A stretch of DNA of 64,000 nucleotides from Haloarcula halophila (GTDB lineage Archaea > Halobacteriota > Halobacteria > Halobacteriales > Haloarculaceae). The first letter of the stretch is position 1, and each line of letters starts with the position of its first letter. The DNA is taken from positions 372,001-436,000 of the forward strand of contig NZ_CP119559.1 of the NCBI RefSeq assembly GCF_029278565.1. The letters are read 5' to 3'. The notes under the pieces were generated by a model that saw only the letters and a list, made by a program, of their open reading frames with translations, made no database searches and was not told the DNA's origin. A program made the position numbers and the translations under genes. Of this stretch, positions 18,173 through 28,044 are shown in pieces.

Positions 18173-20941
18173 TCAGCCGCTGGCCCACTCGACCATCCGC
18201 TCGTACACCTCGTCAGAAGAGAGCGCCGTCCGGTCGCCGACCAGCACCAGGGCCTTCTTCGCTCGGGTGAGTGCGACGTTGATCCGTCGGTAGTCCTCGA
18301 ACAGCGGACCGTCCAGATCGCCGGTCGCGACGAACGAGACGACGATCACCTCCTTACTGGACCCCTGGAAGCGGTCGACGGTGTCGACGGCCACGTCGGA
18401 CAGCCGCCGGTTCAGTTCCGCGACCTGCGCCCGGTAGGGGGCGATGACGCCGATGTCGGCGGCGGCGACCCCGGCTTCGCGATAGGCCCGGACTACGTCG
18501 GCGACGGCGTCGGCCTCGGTCGGGTTCGTGTTCCCGGTGCGCGAGCCGTCGGGATCGACGAAGGAGACGCGTTCCCGGAGATGGCTCGGGAGCGCGTCGA
18601 CCGTCACCCCGTCGAGGTCGTCGACTTTCTGTGCCGCGACGGCGCCGTTGGCCGGACGTAACTGCCCGTCGTAGAACTCCCGGGAGGCGAACGCCTGGAT
18701 GTGCTGGGCCATCCGATACTGTCTGTCGAGCATGACGCCGGCCTCGGGGTGGGCGTCGATGAGTCGCTCGAACAGCGACCGCGTGAGCGTCTCGTCCTCG
18801 GACTGGACGACCGGCGGGAGCTGCTGGTGGTCGCCGACGAGGACGAACCGATCGCCCAGCGTCGTCGCCGCGAGCGTCCCCGGCTCGGTCAACTGACCGG
18901 CCTCGTCGACGACGACGGTGTCGAACGATTGGCTCGCCATCGCCGTCGAGCCACAGGTCGCCGTCGTCGCGGCGACCACCTGGGCACCCTGGAGCCGGCC
19001 CGCACACTCGCCCGGATCGCCGGACTGGTCGAGTCGGTACTTCTGCATGTCTTCTCGGACGCCGCTCTCGGTTCCGACGCGGACGATGTCCGTGTAACCT
19101 TGTTCCTCCAACGCTTCGATGGCGTTGTCGACGGCGCGGTTGGTAAACGCCGACAGCAGGACCCGATCGCCCCGTTCGACGAGCGCCCGGACCATCCGGG
19201 CGAGCGTGTAGGTCTTGCCGGTACCCGGTGGGCCGTGAACGAGTGCGAAATCCTCGGCGCCGACGGCCCTGGCGACCGCGTCGTCCTGGGCGTCGTTGTT
19301 GTCGATGAACGTCTCTGCTGGTTCGTCGAACTCAGGAGCGCGACGGCCGAAGAGGACGTCCTTCTGCTCGGGGGACTGGGTCAACAGCGCGTCGTGGAGC
19401 GCGTTCTGGAGCCGATCGGTCGTCAACTCCGAGGGGTAGACGTCCAGTCGGCGGACCGAGAGCGGTTCGTCGACGGTGACGACGATCTCGCGGCCACCAT
19501 CGGCGCTCGCTGTTCCGTCTGCCTGGTCTCCGCCGCCGATACGCTCGACGCGGGCCAGTTCCGCGTCGCCGGTGATCGGGTGGCCGTCGCTCGCGAGCAC
19601 CAGGTCGCCCTCGCGGATCTTCGAGACCGCGCCGGTCCCGCGAGCGCGCAGTTCCCAGCGTCCGCCGTCGAGTTCCCGGCGGCCGAGCGGTTCCAGATCG
19701 ATCAGCGCCCGGTCGTCGTCGGCCCGTTCCTGGGGGAGTTGTTCCCAGAGTTTGGCGTACTCGCGGTGGACCGCCCGGCGCTCGGCCTCGATGGCGTCGT
19801 AGAACCGCCGGAAGTACTCCCGTTCCTCTTCCGGGATCGCCACTCCGACCTGGCCGGCCTTCGATTCCTGATCGAGACGGCCGGAGACGGCCATACACGT
19901 GTCCTGCTCGAAGCAGTACTCGCACTTGGCGTTTGCCTCGTAGCCGGTTGGAACGTCGGTATCGTGTTCCATCGCCGCGATCTCGTTGCGCGTGCGGATC
20001 ACGTACTGGAGCAGGCCGGAGCCGATCGAGAACTCCTTTGCCGGCGAGAGGTCGCCGCTCTCCTCGTTCCTGTCGACCGCGGCGTTTTTGGTGTAGAGCA
20101 AGGTCCCGGTGTCGGGCGCAGCCTCCAGCGGACTCGTCGTGCCGCCGTCGGCCATCACGTCGCTGGCGGCCAGGGTGTTGGCGGCCCGCTCGCCCAGCAT
20201 CAACGCGTAGGCGGTCGCCTGGATCTTGTCCTGGAAGCGCGGCTCCCGCTTGGTGTTTTTGCCGGTCTTCAACTCGACGGGCATCCCGCGTCGGACGGCG
20301 TCGGCCCGCCCTTTCATGCCGTACCGTTCGGAGATGAGCGTCATCTCCGAGCGCCACTCGTCGCGTTCGGTCAGCGTCCCCTGTTCGAGCCACCCCTCGA
20401 TTGCCGCCGCGTGGTCGCGCACGTCGCCGGCGACCTCGTCGGCCTCGCGCCCGAGCAGTCCGATGTCGAGTCCCGCGGCCTCGATCTGGGCTTCGATCGC
20501 GTCGTCGAGGTCCCGCCCACGAAGGAGGTCGCCGAACACCTCGTGGACGACGGTCCCCTTCACGAGCGGATAAGCCAACTCGGCCCCGTCGAGTTTCCGG
20601 AGGTAGTACATCCGCGGACACTGGACCCACGCCCGGATGTCGGTCACGTCGACCAGGAAGTCCGGCTCCACGACGACACTGGCGTCACCGCCGGCCGAGT
20701 ACTGGGTCTCCCCCTGGTACTGCCGTTGCTCGGCGTCGTAGACCGCCAGTTCCATTCCGGGTTCGAGATAGTCGGCCGTCTCGGTCCACTTGCCCCACAG
20801 GGTCACCGTCGTCGGCTCGCCGGCGCCCCGCTCGGGTCGGACCGTCACCTCACAGAGTTCGCTCTCACCGTACTGTGTACTGACCGTCTTCGGATCGGCC
20901 ACGTCGACGACGACGCCGCGGAGTTGCACGCGTCGTGTCAC
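18173..20941 (-). CDS. dna2: Dna2-type nuclease-helicase (OB fold, Cas4-like nuclease, SF1 helicase)
   Basis: 922 aa. The first 100 residues look like an OB fold (DVADPKTVSTQYGESELCEV, a nucleic-acid-binding RPA-like pattern). Residues about 100-360 form a PD-(D/E)XK nuclease: Cys108 in WVQCPRMYYLRKL pairs with a cluster KCEYCFEQDTC (about 337-347) to hold an iron-sulfur cluster, with GRADAVRRGMPVELKTGK as the active-site strand. Residues about 540-920 are an SF1 helicase with [42 protein letters not shown] and the final motif INVALTRAKKALVLVGD. Such proteins process 5' flaps and resect double-strand breaks. Confidence 0.9.
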   Translation of the reverse strand: MTRRVQLRGVVVDVADPKTVSTQYGESELCEVTVRPERGAGEPTTVTLWGKWTETADYLEPGMELAVYDAEQRQYQGETQYSAGGDASVVVEPDFLVDVTDIRAWVQCPRMYYLRKLDGAELAYPLVKGTVVHEVFGDLLRGRDLDDAIEAQIEAAGLDIGLLGREADEVAGDVRDHAAAIEGWLEQGTLTERDEWRSEMTLISERYGMKGRADAVRRGMPVELKTGKNTKREPRFQDKIQATAYALMLGERAANTLAASDVMADGGTTSPLEAAPDTGTLLYTKNAAVDRNEESGDLSPAKEFSIGSGLLQYVIRTRNEIAAMEHDTDVPTGYEANAKCEYCFEQDTCMAVSGRLDQESKAGQVGVAIPEEEREYFRRFYDAIEAERRAVHREYAKLWEQLPQERADDDRALIDLEPLGRRELDGGRWELRARGTGAVSKIREGDLVLASDGHPITGDAELARVERIGGGDQADGTASADGGREIVVTVDEPLSVRRLDVYPSELTTDRLQNALHDALLTQSPEQKDVLFGRRAPEFDEPAETFIDNNDAQDDAVARAVGAEDFALVHGPPGTGKTYTLARMVRALVERGDRVLLSAFTNRAVDNAIEALEEQGYTDIVRVGTESGVREDMQKYRLDQSGDPGECAGRLQGAQVVAATTATCGSTAMASQSFDTVVVDEAGQLTEPGTLAATTLGDRFVLVGDHQQLPPVVQSEDETLTRSLFERLIDAHPEAGVMLDRQYRMAQHIQAFASREFYDGQLRPANGAVAAQKVDDLDGVTVDALPSHLRERVSFVDPDGSRTGNTNPTEADAVADVVRAYREAGVAAADIGVIAPYRAQVAELNRRLSDVAVDTVDRFQGSSKEVIVVSFVATGDLDGPLFEDYRRINVALTRAKKALVLVGDRTALSSDEVYERMVEWASG

Positions 20942-20973
20942 GGGGGGCCACGGAAAAACGCTGTCGGTGAGGG

Positions 20974-22677
20974 TCAGCGGCCGCCGTCCGCAACGGCCGT
21001 GGGACGACTGTCCGAATCCGGGACGGCCCCGTCGCCGAACTCGAACGTCGACAGCAGCGCCATCAGATCGTCGGTGCTGTCGGCGACACCGTCGATGTCG
21101 CCGCTCACCTCGGTGATCGTCGCGGTCTGTTCCTCGGTCGCTGCGGCGGCACTCTCGGCCTCCCGACTCGTCCGGTCGCTGACCTCGCCGACCTCTTCGA
21201 CCATCGTGACGACTTCCTGGGTCGTCTCGGCCTGTTCTGCGGTCGCATCGGAGATCTCCTGCATCGCCTCGTCGACCTCGCCGACCACGTCGACGATGTC
21301 CTCGAAGTCACGCAGCGCCGACTCGATCGTACTCGTCGAGTCGGTCACCTGGTCGTGCATCTCGTGGACATCGCTCGCGGTGTCCTGGGCAGCGTTCTGG
21401 ACCTCCGCGATGAGCCCCGAGATGTCGTCGGCCGAGTCGCGCGTTTCCTCTGCGAGCGCCTTGACTTCGTCGGCGACGACGGCGAAGCCGGCACCCGACT
21501 CGTCGGCGCGAGCGGCCTCGATCGAGGCGTTCAGCGCGAGCATGTTCGTCTCCTCGGCGACCTCGGAGATGACTTCGATGATGTCGTCGACCTCCTGGAC
21601 GTGGTCGACCAACCGCTCGACGGAGTCCGCGATGTGGTCGATCCGGTCCTCCAGCGTGTCGAGTTCCTCGATCGCGTCCGCAACCTCGTCCCGGCCCTGT
21701 TGGCCACGCTCTGCCGCAGTCCTGGCGGTATCGGCCGCGTTGTCGGCCGTCGCAGCGATCTCCTCGACGGTGGCAGAGAGTGTGTTCATCTCGCTGGCCA
21801 CGTCGGCGTTGAGTTCGTCCTGTTTTGTCGCGCCCTCCGAGATCTCCTGGACCGAACGGGCGATATCGTCGCTGGCTGCGTCGACTTCCGCCATGCTCTC
21901 GCTGACGCGGCTGCTGGCCTCCGAGACCGATCCGGCGAAGGTCGTGACCTCGCCGAGGGTGTCGGCCAGCGTTCCGACGAGTTCGTTGTAGTTCCGGACG
22001 ACCGCCTCGACGGCCTCGTCGTCGTTCGTCTCGATGTCGAGATCGATCGTCGCCGTGAGATCGCCGTCCTTTGCTTGCTCGGCCGCCGCGCCGAACGCCT
22101 CGACGAGTTCCTGTAACCGCTCGGAACGGACCTCCAGTTGCTCGGTCATCTCCTGGAGTTCGGTCGTGTAGGCGTCGAGGTTGTCGGCCATCCGATCCAG
22201 CGACTCCCCGAAGGTTCCGGGCACGTCCGTCTCCAGGACCGGTGCGTCGAACTCCTGGCGTGAGAGGGCGTCGGCCTGTCGAGAGACCACGTCCAGATGG
22301 CCCTGCATCGCACCGAAGGAGTCGACGAGGCTGCCGACCTCGTCGTCTTGGTCGTGTTCGGGGACCTCGACATCGACCTCGCCACGGGCGATCCGGTCGG
22401 CACGGTCCGCGAGCGTCGTGATCGGCTCGACCAGATCTTCGCGGGTGATAAAGAACGTGTTGGCGAAGGCGACCCCTGCACCCACGAGCAGGAGCCCCGC
22501 GAGGGCGATCTGAAGCAGGCCATCGACTGCCAGCGCGACGACCGCCTGTCCGATCGAGACACCGAACTGTATCGCGACGGCGGCCAGAACCTTCCGCTCG
22601 ATAGAGTCGGCGACACCGACAAGATCAAGCGACCGGCGTATCTGCGTCTTGTACCACGCGATCAGGCTATCGATCAT
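20974..22677 (-). CDS. Methyl-accepting chemotaxis transducer (Htr-like)
   Basis: 567 aa. Two adjacent membrane helices (about 27-46 and 53-72) lie at the N-terminus with almost no extracellular loop. They are followed by a HAMP domain (about 75-130), a second HAMP-like unit and a long coiled coil. The hairpin tip [42 protein letters not shown] is the signature for CheA/CheW contact (quoted motif key residues: E-E-T-N-M-L-A-L-N and F-A-V-V-A-D-E-V). With no extracellular sensor it may sense membrane potential, redox state or a partner protein. The start is preceded by a TATA-like CGTTAAAG and a perfect 19-bp palindrome. Confidence 0.9.
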   Translation of the reverse strand: MIDSLIAWYKTQIRRSLDLVGVADSIERKVLAAVAIQFGVSIGQAVVALAVDGLLQIALAGLLLVGAGVAFANTFFITREDLVEPITTLADRADRIARGEVDVEVPEHDQDDEVGSLVDSFGAMQGHLDVVSRQADALSRQEFDAPVLETDVPGTFGESLDRMADNLDAYTTELQEMTEQLEVRSERLQELVEAFGAAAEQAKDGDLTATIDLDIETNDDEAVEAVVRNYNELVGTLADTLGEVTTFAGSVSEASSRVSESMAEVDAASDDIARSVQEISEGATKQDELNADVASEMNTLSATVEEIAATADNAADTARTAAERGQQGRDEVADAIEELDTLEDRIDHIADSVERLVDHVQEVDDIIEVISEVAEETNMLALNASIEAARADESGAGFAVVADEVKALAEETRDSADDISGLIAEVQNAAQDTASDVHEMHDQVTDSTSTIESALRDFEDIVDVVGEVDEAMQEISDATAEQAETTQEVVTMVEEVGEVSDRTSREAESAAAATEEQTATITEVSGDIDGVADSTDDLMALLSTFEFGDGAVPDSDSRPTAVADGGR

Positions 22678-22721
22678 CCTACACGGATCTCCCTCGGAAA
22701 TCCTCTTTAACGTTCTCCGTT

Positions 22722-22740
22722 GTTATCAGATGCTGATAAC
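22722..22740. promoter_or_regulatory. Perfect palindrome upstream of the chemotaxis transducer
   Basis: GTTATCAGATGCTGATAAC is an 8-bp perfect inverted repeat with a 3-bp spacer. It sits directly upstream of the TATA-like CGTTAAAG (about 22706-22714, minus strand) that precedes the transducer start at 22677, and 50 bp past the stop of the DUF2237 gene. The position fits an operator for a dimeric regulator. It has no T-tract, so it is less likely a terminator. Confidence 0.55.
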
Positions 22741-22789
22741 TCGGATCGGGTGACACCGGAGTCCTCACAGGAGAACGGACACGGCCGGG

Positions 22790-23170
22790 TCAGGCCGTCT
22801 GACCGTCCTCGTGTGCGTTCTCCCGGAGTGTCTCCATCGAAACGTCTTCGAGGACGGCCTCGCTCGTCGCTTCGAGGACGACTGGCGGCGCGTGGCCGGC
22901 CGCTTCGGCTTCGATCCAGCGTGGGACACAGAGACACCAGCGGTCGCCCGGCTCCAACCCCGGAAAGTTCAGCTCCGGACGGGGCGTGACGAGGTCGTTC
23001 CCCTGTGCCTTGCTGTACTGGAGGAACGATTCGGTCAGTACCGCACAGATCTCGTGTCGCCCCGGGTCACGCTGGAGGGGATAGCAGTAGCCGTCCCGCA
23101 TGAACCCCGTCACCGGGTCCATCGAGCACCCGTCGAGTTCGCCACCGAGGACGTTGGTCTCGCTCTCCAT
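22790..23170 (-). CDS. DUF2237 family protein
   Basis: 126 aa from the ATG at 23168-23170, just before the conserved NVLGGELDGCSMDPVTGFMRDG; the longer upstream frame does not belong to the family. Later signatures are CAVLTESFLQYSKAQGNDLVTP and GDRWCLCVPRWIEA. DUF2237 proteins are widespread in bacteria and halophilic archaea, about 120 aa long, cytoplasmic, and of unknown function. Conserved Cys residues (in DGC, GYC, EIC, WCLC) suggest metal or redox involvement, which is inference. Confidence 0.88.
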   Translation of the reverse strand: MESETNVLGGELDGCSMDPVTGFMRDGYCYPLQRDPGRHEICAVLTESFLQYSKAQGNDLVTPRPELNFPGLEPGDRWCLCVPRWIEAEAAGHAPPVVLEATSEAVLEDVSMETLRENAHEDGQTA

Positions 23171-23268
23171 ATCAGCTCTGGCGGCGCTGGCCGGGAAAGT
23201 GGTTCGGTGGCCTCGAAGCCATCGGACCGATGGCTTCATTCGATACCAGACCGAACGCACAATCGACA

Positions 23269-23814
23269 ATGCGCGTTCGTGACTGGCAGGATATCCTCGA
23301 CGACGTTACGGAGAGCAACGCTGACCCTGGCGGCTGGCGGGCCGTCGGGGGCGACCGCGCGAACGGAATCGGCGAGGACATCTACTTCGGCCACCCCGAG
23401 GCTGGGGTCTACCAGATGAAGACCTACGCGAAAAACCCCTTCGAGGTCCAGGGGGTCGGCTCGCAGGTCGCCCGACGGGTCGACGACGAGATCGACCCGT
23501 TGTTCCCCGAAGACGGAAGCGGACTGTTCGGCGTCCAGCAGGGAGTCGAAGACGCGGACGAAGCCGAAGCGAAAGCACAGAAGCTAGAGACGGTCTTGGA
23601 GACACACGCCGACGCCCCGACGACCCCGAAAGCGATGCTCGAAGACATCATGGACGCCGTCGACTCGCCGGCCTACGGGCCGATGGAGTTCGACCAGCAC
23701 GACCGCCCCGAGCGGATGGACGACCTCACCGAGACGTTCGAGGAGGCCGAGCAACTCCTCGACAAGGAGTTCGAGGACGTCATCGAGGAGGACGTCGAAC
23801 GGGGGTTCTACTGA
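23269..23814 (+). CDS. Conserved haloarchaeal protein, function unknown
   Basis: 181 aa from the ATG at 23269 (an in-frame ATG exists at 23230). The protein is strongly acidic, without membrane segments. It begins MRVRDWQDILDDVTESNADP and contains FGHPEAGVYQMKTYAKNPFEVQGVG, which looks like a compact globular domain. The C-terminal half is helical and acidic (TFEEAEQLLDKEFEDVIEED). I recognise the type from haloarchaeal genomes but not a function. It is divergent from DUF2237, with a second small membrane protein following 28 bp downstream on the same strand. Confidence 0.75.
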   Translation: MRVRDWQDILDDVTESNADPGGWRAVGGDRANGIGEDIYFGHPEAGVYQMKTYAKNPFEVQGVGSQVARRVDDEIDPLFPEDGSGLFGVQQGVEDADEAEAKAQKLETVLETHADAPTTPKAMLEDIMDAVDSPAYGPMEFDQHDRPERMDDLTETFEEAEQLLDKEFEDVIEEDVERGFY

Positions 23815-23842
23815 TGATCGCTGCGGGAGCGGGTGGACGCTG

Positions 23843-24193
23843 ATGGTCGGCCCGTCGATCACCGAGGACGACCGGAAAGCCTTCGTCAAACGGCTGAAAG
23901 TCGGGTTCGCACTCCTGGTCGGGCTGTCGATGGGACTGGTGACGCTGTACACCGGTGCCCGACTCCCGCTCGTGGCCGGTGTGACGATCGGGTCTACCGT
24001 CGTGGGGGGAGTGCTCGCCTGGTTTACGATCCCCGACAGCGTCGGCGGGATCGCGTACGACGAGCGCAGCGAGACGGTTCAACGCGGCCGAACGCCGGGT
24101 GACGCGCTGCGCGAACAACAGCGCAGTGGCGAGGACGAGCAGCCGCGTGCGGCCGACGGGAACGGCCGGTCACCGGACCGAAACCGGAAGTAG
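23843..24193 (+). CDS. Small two-helix membrane protein
   Basis: 116 aa. Two membrane helices (about 20-40 and 45-63) are followed by a hydrophilic, probably cytoplasmic tail rich in Arg, Asp and Glu (about 70-116). It follows the preceding gene closely and is probably co-transcribed. The stop codon lies immediately next to the stop of the convergent beta-propeller gene. No function recognised. Confidence 0.7.
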   Translation: MVGPSITEDDRKAFVKRLKVGFALLVGLSMGLVTLYTGARLPLVAGVTIGSTVVGGVLAWFTIPDSVGGIAYDERSETVQRGRTPGDALREQQRSGEDEQPRAADGNGRSPDRNRK

Positions 24194-26236
24194 TCAGTCG
24201 TCGAGTCGCAGCGTCGTCTCCCGCTCCCAGGTCCGTTCGTCGACGACGACGACCTCGTCGTCGCTGAAGACGTAGAGGTAGTCCTCGACGTAGCGGGCAC
24301 GCGAGACCGTCCCGTTGGTCTGTATCGTCGCCGTTTCGGACACCGATCCGTCAGTGTAGTTCATCACGACCCCGTCCTCGCCGGCCGGCAGGAAGAAGAC
24401 GCCGTGCTTGCGGTCGATCGTGAACGCGTGGTGGCTCTGTGAGATCGCGGACCAGCGGTGGGTCCGGAGCACCCGCTGGTCGTCGATCGTCGGGTTCGAC
24501 GGGTCGGAGACGTCGAACAGGACGGTCTTGACGGTACCGTCTTCCTTCCCGATACCGAGGACGTGGTCGTCGTCGATGGGATGTAGGTACGACGAGAAGC
24601 CAGGGAGTTTCAGTTCGCCGGTCTCCTCGGGGTCGTCGGGATCGGAGAGATCGACCACGTGGAACGGATCGATCCGGCGGAACGTGACGACGTAGGCGGT
24701 ATCGTCCACGTAGCGGACCGAGTACACCCGCTCGGTGACCCCCATGTCGGTGACGGAACCGCGTCTCTCAAGCGTTTGACTGTCGAGAACGGAGAGATCG
24801 TTCGTGCTATCGGCGGTCCCGACCGCCGGGATCGTCGTCGTGATCCGCAGGGTCCCCTCGTGTTGGTCCATCGAGAACTGGTTGAGCGGCCTGCCAGGTA
24901 CTGTCCCGGTCGCTTCGACCGAGAGGTCGGTGTCGTCGATCCCGACGCGGACGATTCCGGTCGTGGTCGCGTTGCGTTGCCGAGCCCCGCGGTAGTCGGC
25001 GAACTCGCGGTCGAACTCCGCACGGAGTCGCTCGCGTTCCTCCGCGGAAAGCGTCGCGAGCCACTGATCGAAGACGCGGTTGATCTCCTGGTGTTTCGCT
25101 CGTGCGGAGATGTTGTACGACTGGATCTCGGCGACTCGATCCTCGACGTGGTCCGGCGTTTCGTCGAACTCGGTCCGGAGGAACTCACCGAGTTGCCGGG
25201 CCTGGCTCGTCTCCTCGGTGTAGGTCACGTACAGCGCGTCCCCGGACATGTGGACGACCGTGTTCTTGCTGGTCCCGACGAAGGTGACCGAGTCCTCGAC
25301 CGTCCCGTCCGCGGCGTCGATCGACAGCGCCGTATAGGTCGCGTCGACCGGAACCTGTGCCTCGGGTCGGTAGACGTCGCCGCAGGCGATCGCGTGGTCC
25401 GCTCCGAGGGGCCTGATCGGACACGGCGTATCGAGGCCCACACCGGATCGCGTGACGAGGAAGGCGGTCCCGTCTTGCAGTCGCGCGGTCACAGCGGTGT
25501 GGTTCAGCGAGCGTTCCCAGGACTGCTCCGGGTTTTCGGGGTCGCTGACGTCGTAGCCGGTGACGTTCCGATGACCGATCACGACCAGGGTATCGCCGGT
25601 CTGGAGCAACTTCCCGGAGTCGCTGATCTCGCTGTGGACCTCGGGGGCGTCGGGATCGGTCACGTCGATGACGTGGGTCGCCTGGTCCGGACGTTCGGCG
25701 TCCGGAAGCGCCGAGATGTCCGTCGGCCGGCCCTGCGGCTGGAAGATCGGCACCGGACTCCCTGCCCGAGCGGGCGTGTAGTAGAAGTTCCGTCCGTCGG
25801 TCTTGACAACGTCGGGCTCGTCGATACCGGCGATCTGGACGTTCGTCGTGCCGACACGTGACGGGGTCTCGACGACACTCCTGGTCCCTCCAGTGTCGTC
25901 CGTTGCGGCATCGGTCGCCAGCGGGACATTCATACTCAGATTCGGCCCGTCTCGAACGACCGGTCGCGGGTTGGGTTGGCGCTGTTCGGTTCGGCGCAGC
26001 CCCCGTCTGACGTAGCTGTCGAACGCCGCTTCGCTGCCGAACTGGGCGACGGCGCTGCGTGTTCCAGTCTCGGATTCCTCGACAGCTGGGACAGTCGTCG
26101 TCCCGGCCGTGTCGGGTTCGGACTGGGTGGAGCTATCGTCGCTACCCGGGGGCGCCACGGCGAAGACCGTACCAGCCCCGACGAGCGATCCGACGAGCAG
26201 GGCGACGAACACGACAGCGGTGTACTGTGTTCGCAT
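24194..26236 (-). CDS. Secreted beta-propeller domain protein
   Basis: 680 aa. A signal peptide or anchor (MRTQYTAVVFVALLVGSLVG) is followed by a low-complexity Ser/Thr/Glu segment (30-60) and then a C-terminal-type beta-propeller seen in secreted archaeal and bacterial proteins (COG4880-like). Repeated blades read VIDVTDPDAPEV, YDVSDPENPEQ, VVDLSDPDDPEE and LFDVSDPSNPTI. A helical insertion (about 350-420, rich in Glu and Arg) interrupts the blades. The location is extracellular, the function unknown. A TATA-like TATCTTATC lies about 30 bp before the start, indicating a leaderless mRNA. Confidence 0.85.
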   Translation of the reverse strand: MRTQYTAVVFVALLVGSLVGAGTVFAVAPPGSDDSSTQSEPDTAGTTTVPAVEESETGTRSAVAQFGSEAAFDSYVRRGLRRTEQRQPNPRPVVRDGPNLSMNVPLATDAATDDTGGTRSVVETPSRVGTTNVQIAGIDEPDVVKTDGRNFYYTPARAGSPVPIFQPQGRPTDISALPDAERPDQATHVIDVTDPDAPEVHSEISDSGKLLQTGDTLVVIGHRNVTGYDVSDPENPEQSWERSLNHTAVTARLQDGTAFLVTRSGVGLDTPCPIRPLGADHAIACGDVYRPEAQVPVDATYTALSIDAADGTVEDSVTFVGTSKNTVVHMSGDALYVTYTEETSQARQLGEFLRTEFDETPDHVEDRVAEIQSYNISARAKHQEINRVFDQWLATLSAEERERLRAEFDREFADYRGARQRNATTTGIVRVGIDDTDLSVEATGTVPGRPLNQFSMDQHEGTLRITTTIPAVGTADSTNDLSVLDSQTLERRGSVTDMGVTERVYSVRYVDDTAYVVTFRRIDPFHVVDLSDPDDPEETGELKLPGFSSYLHPIDDDHVLGIGKEDGTVKTVLFDVSDPSNPTIDDQRVLRTHRWSAISQSHHAFTIDRKHGVFFLPAGEDGVVMNYTDGSVSETATIQTNGTVSRARYVEDYLYVFSDDEVVVVDERTWERETTLRLDD

Positions 26237-26336
26237 ATCGGCCGTTCACACGACAGTACCGATAAGATACCTTTCGTTCAAGACGAATTTTTACCGACAG
26301 GCGGCGGACAGATCCCCTGATCCGCTGGAACCCCCC

Positions 26337-27005
26337 TCAGGATTCCGGATAGAAGACGTAGGAGTGGCGGATGTCGCTGTCGTACAGCAGGGCGTCGGCG
26401 GGCATCCGGAGGAGATGAGCCAGGAAGTAGAGGTCCCCGGCGGCCCCCAACGTGTTGAACAGCAACGCGACGAAGGCGAAGAACGCGAGCGTCGGAACCG
26501 GGACGAACAGCAACGGGACGAGGAGTCCGTCCAGCACGAGGAGGGGCGCGATACCGACGAGAATGGTGTCGTTCCGTGTCTGGAACTGGTGGAACGCGGC
26601 GGCGTAGAACGCGCCCAGTTGCGGGGCCGCGCCGTAAGAGACCTGATAGCCCTGGAGTCGGAAGGCGAGCCCGTGAACGAGTTCGTGGAGGACGGTCACG
26701 GCCACGACAGCGGCGACGAACACGCCACCGACGGCGATCGGGACGGTTGCCTCGAAGGCCGTGTCGTCGGTGACCGTGACACCGAAGAACTCAGCCAGCG
26801 CGGTACTGCCCTGGCCGTACCACAGGAGGCTCCCGAACAGTAGCAGTGCCGGGCCGAGCAACAGCAGGATCAGCCCGAGCATGGCTGGCAGCGAGTAGTG
26901 GAACTCCTCCGGCGGACCGTAGCCGTCGGGCGATGCCGGCGTCAGTGTCGTTGACGGCTCGTACTGGCTCGTTGGCACGTTCCGACGTACCAGCGGGGAG
27001 CGCAT
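26337..27005 (-). CDS. DUF3267 zincin-like membrane protein
   Basis: 222 aa with four hydrophobic segments. The motif VLHELVHGLAFRLQG (about 100-114) is an HExxH zinc site at the end of the second helix, as in the DUF3267/M50-like putative metalloproteases. A third ligand cannot be assigned with certainty. The family is thought to be intramembrane or membrane-associated peptidases, with unknown substrates. The gene is flanked by a 100-bp gap on the beta-propeller side and a 42-bp gap to the next gene on the same strand. Confidence 0.8.
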   Translation of the reverse strand: MRSPLVRRNVPTSQYEPSTTLTPASPDGYGPPEEFHYSLPAMLGLILLLLGPALLLFGSLLWYGQGSTALAEFFGVTVTDDTAFEATVPIAVGGVFVAAVVAVTVLHELVHGLAFRLQGYQVSYGAAPQLGAFYAAAFHQFQTRNDTILVGIAPLLVLDGLLVPLLFVPVPTLAFFAFVALLFNTLGAAGDLYFLAHLLRMPADALLYDSDIRHSYVFYPES

Positions 27006-27047
27006 AGAACTACCGCGGCGTCGCCACCTGACGTGGACCCCCGTGGG

Positions 27048-27998
27048 TCAGGGATCGATCCGGTCGATCCACAACTGCGGGTCCTCGATCTCGGCGTCGG
27101 TCGGGAGGTGATCGGGCGATTCCCAGACCCGTCCCGCCGCCGCGACCCCGCGAGCGTCGGCCACCACGTCGAAGAAGGCCTTGCCGCGTTCGTACTGCTG
27201 GCGTTTCATCCGCATGCCCAGCAACTCCCGGACCAGTTCGGCGAGGGGGCCTCTCCCTTCCCGCCGGGCGTCGATCTTCGCCCGCAGGTCGTCGTACTCG
27301 TCGTCGAAGGCACGGTCCATCAGGAGTTCGGCGTACCCCTCGACGGCCGTCATCGTCGTGTCGAGTTGGCCCAGCGACTCACGGTCGAGACTCCCGCCGG
27401 AGAGGTTCTCGATGGCGTCTTCCATCGCCGTCTCCATGTGTTCCGAGAGCCAGGGCGCGGCACCGAACTCGGCGGCGTGGGTCACCTCGTGGAAGGCGAT
27501 CCAGCGGCGGAACCGGTCGCCGTCGACGTTCAGTTGCTCGGCCACTCGCTGGATGTTCGGACGGACGAAGTACAGCGCGTGTTCGTCGCCGTCGGCCAGC
27601 AACAGCGGGTCGTACTGGCCGAGGACGTTGTTCGCGAGAAACGAGAGGGTAAACGCCATCGACCCGGTGTTGACGACCCGGGCGACGCCGGGGACCATCT
27701 CGGCCTGCTGTTCGATCGGTGCCATCACCCGCCTGAACGTCTCGATGTTGGCGTCGATCCAGTGGTGTCGGTGCTGGATCTCGACGGTCTCGGGAAGGTC
27801 GAACTCGATACCTCCGACCGCCCGGACGCGATCGCGTGCGTCACGGACGTCGGTTGCGTAGCCCGACTGCTCGGCCTCGGAGACGGTCAGATCACCCGGT
27901 TCGGTCGACTCCTTGGCGGCTTCTGCGACGGCGGCCCAGTCGATCGGGCCGTCCCCGGAGGCTCCGGCAACGGCGCGGACGCTGTGATACAGGCCCAT
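27048..27998 (-). CDS. Zinc-dependent metalloprotease, DUF2342/F420-associated family
   Basis: 316 aa from the ATG at 27996-27998. The pattern matches the family of putative hydrolases often noted as associated with coenzyme F420 biosynthesis (DUF2342): VNTGSMAFTLSFLANNVLGQYDPLLL, then FHEVTHAAEFGAAPWL (HExxH zinc site, about 165-180) and the downstream Glu segment VEGYAELLMDRAF. Length and motif order fit the family. The biological role is not established; F420 is abundant in haloarchaea, but no F420 gene is adjacent. The upstream frame continues open but does not resemble protein. Confidence 0.87.
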   Translation of the reverse strand: MGLYHSVRAVAGASGDGPIDWAAVAEAAKESTEPGDLTVSEAEQSGYATDVRDARDRVRAVGGIEFDLPETVEIQHRHHWIDANIETFRRVMAPIEQQAEMVPGVARVVNTGSMAFTLSFLANNVLGQYDPLLLADGDEHALYFVRPNIQRVAEQLNVDGDRFRRWIAFHEVTHAAEFGAAPWLSEHMETAMEDAIENLSGGSLDRESLGQLDTTMTAVEGYAELLMDRAFDDEYDDLRAKIDARREGRGPLAELVRELLGMRMKRQQYERGKAFFDVVADARGVAAAGRVWESPDHLPTDAEIEDPQLWIDRIDP

Positions 27999-28044
27999 AC
28001 CCGGACCACGGGAGCGACTGGGATATGCCTTCTCCCCGACTGCG

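Noticed and set aside
18701-21991. 1096-codon open frame on the plus strand
   Set aside because: Antisense shadow of the dna2-like helicase and the chemotaxis transducer. High-GC codon bias leaves the opposite strand open; the translated sequence has no domain and lies across two well-supported genes.
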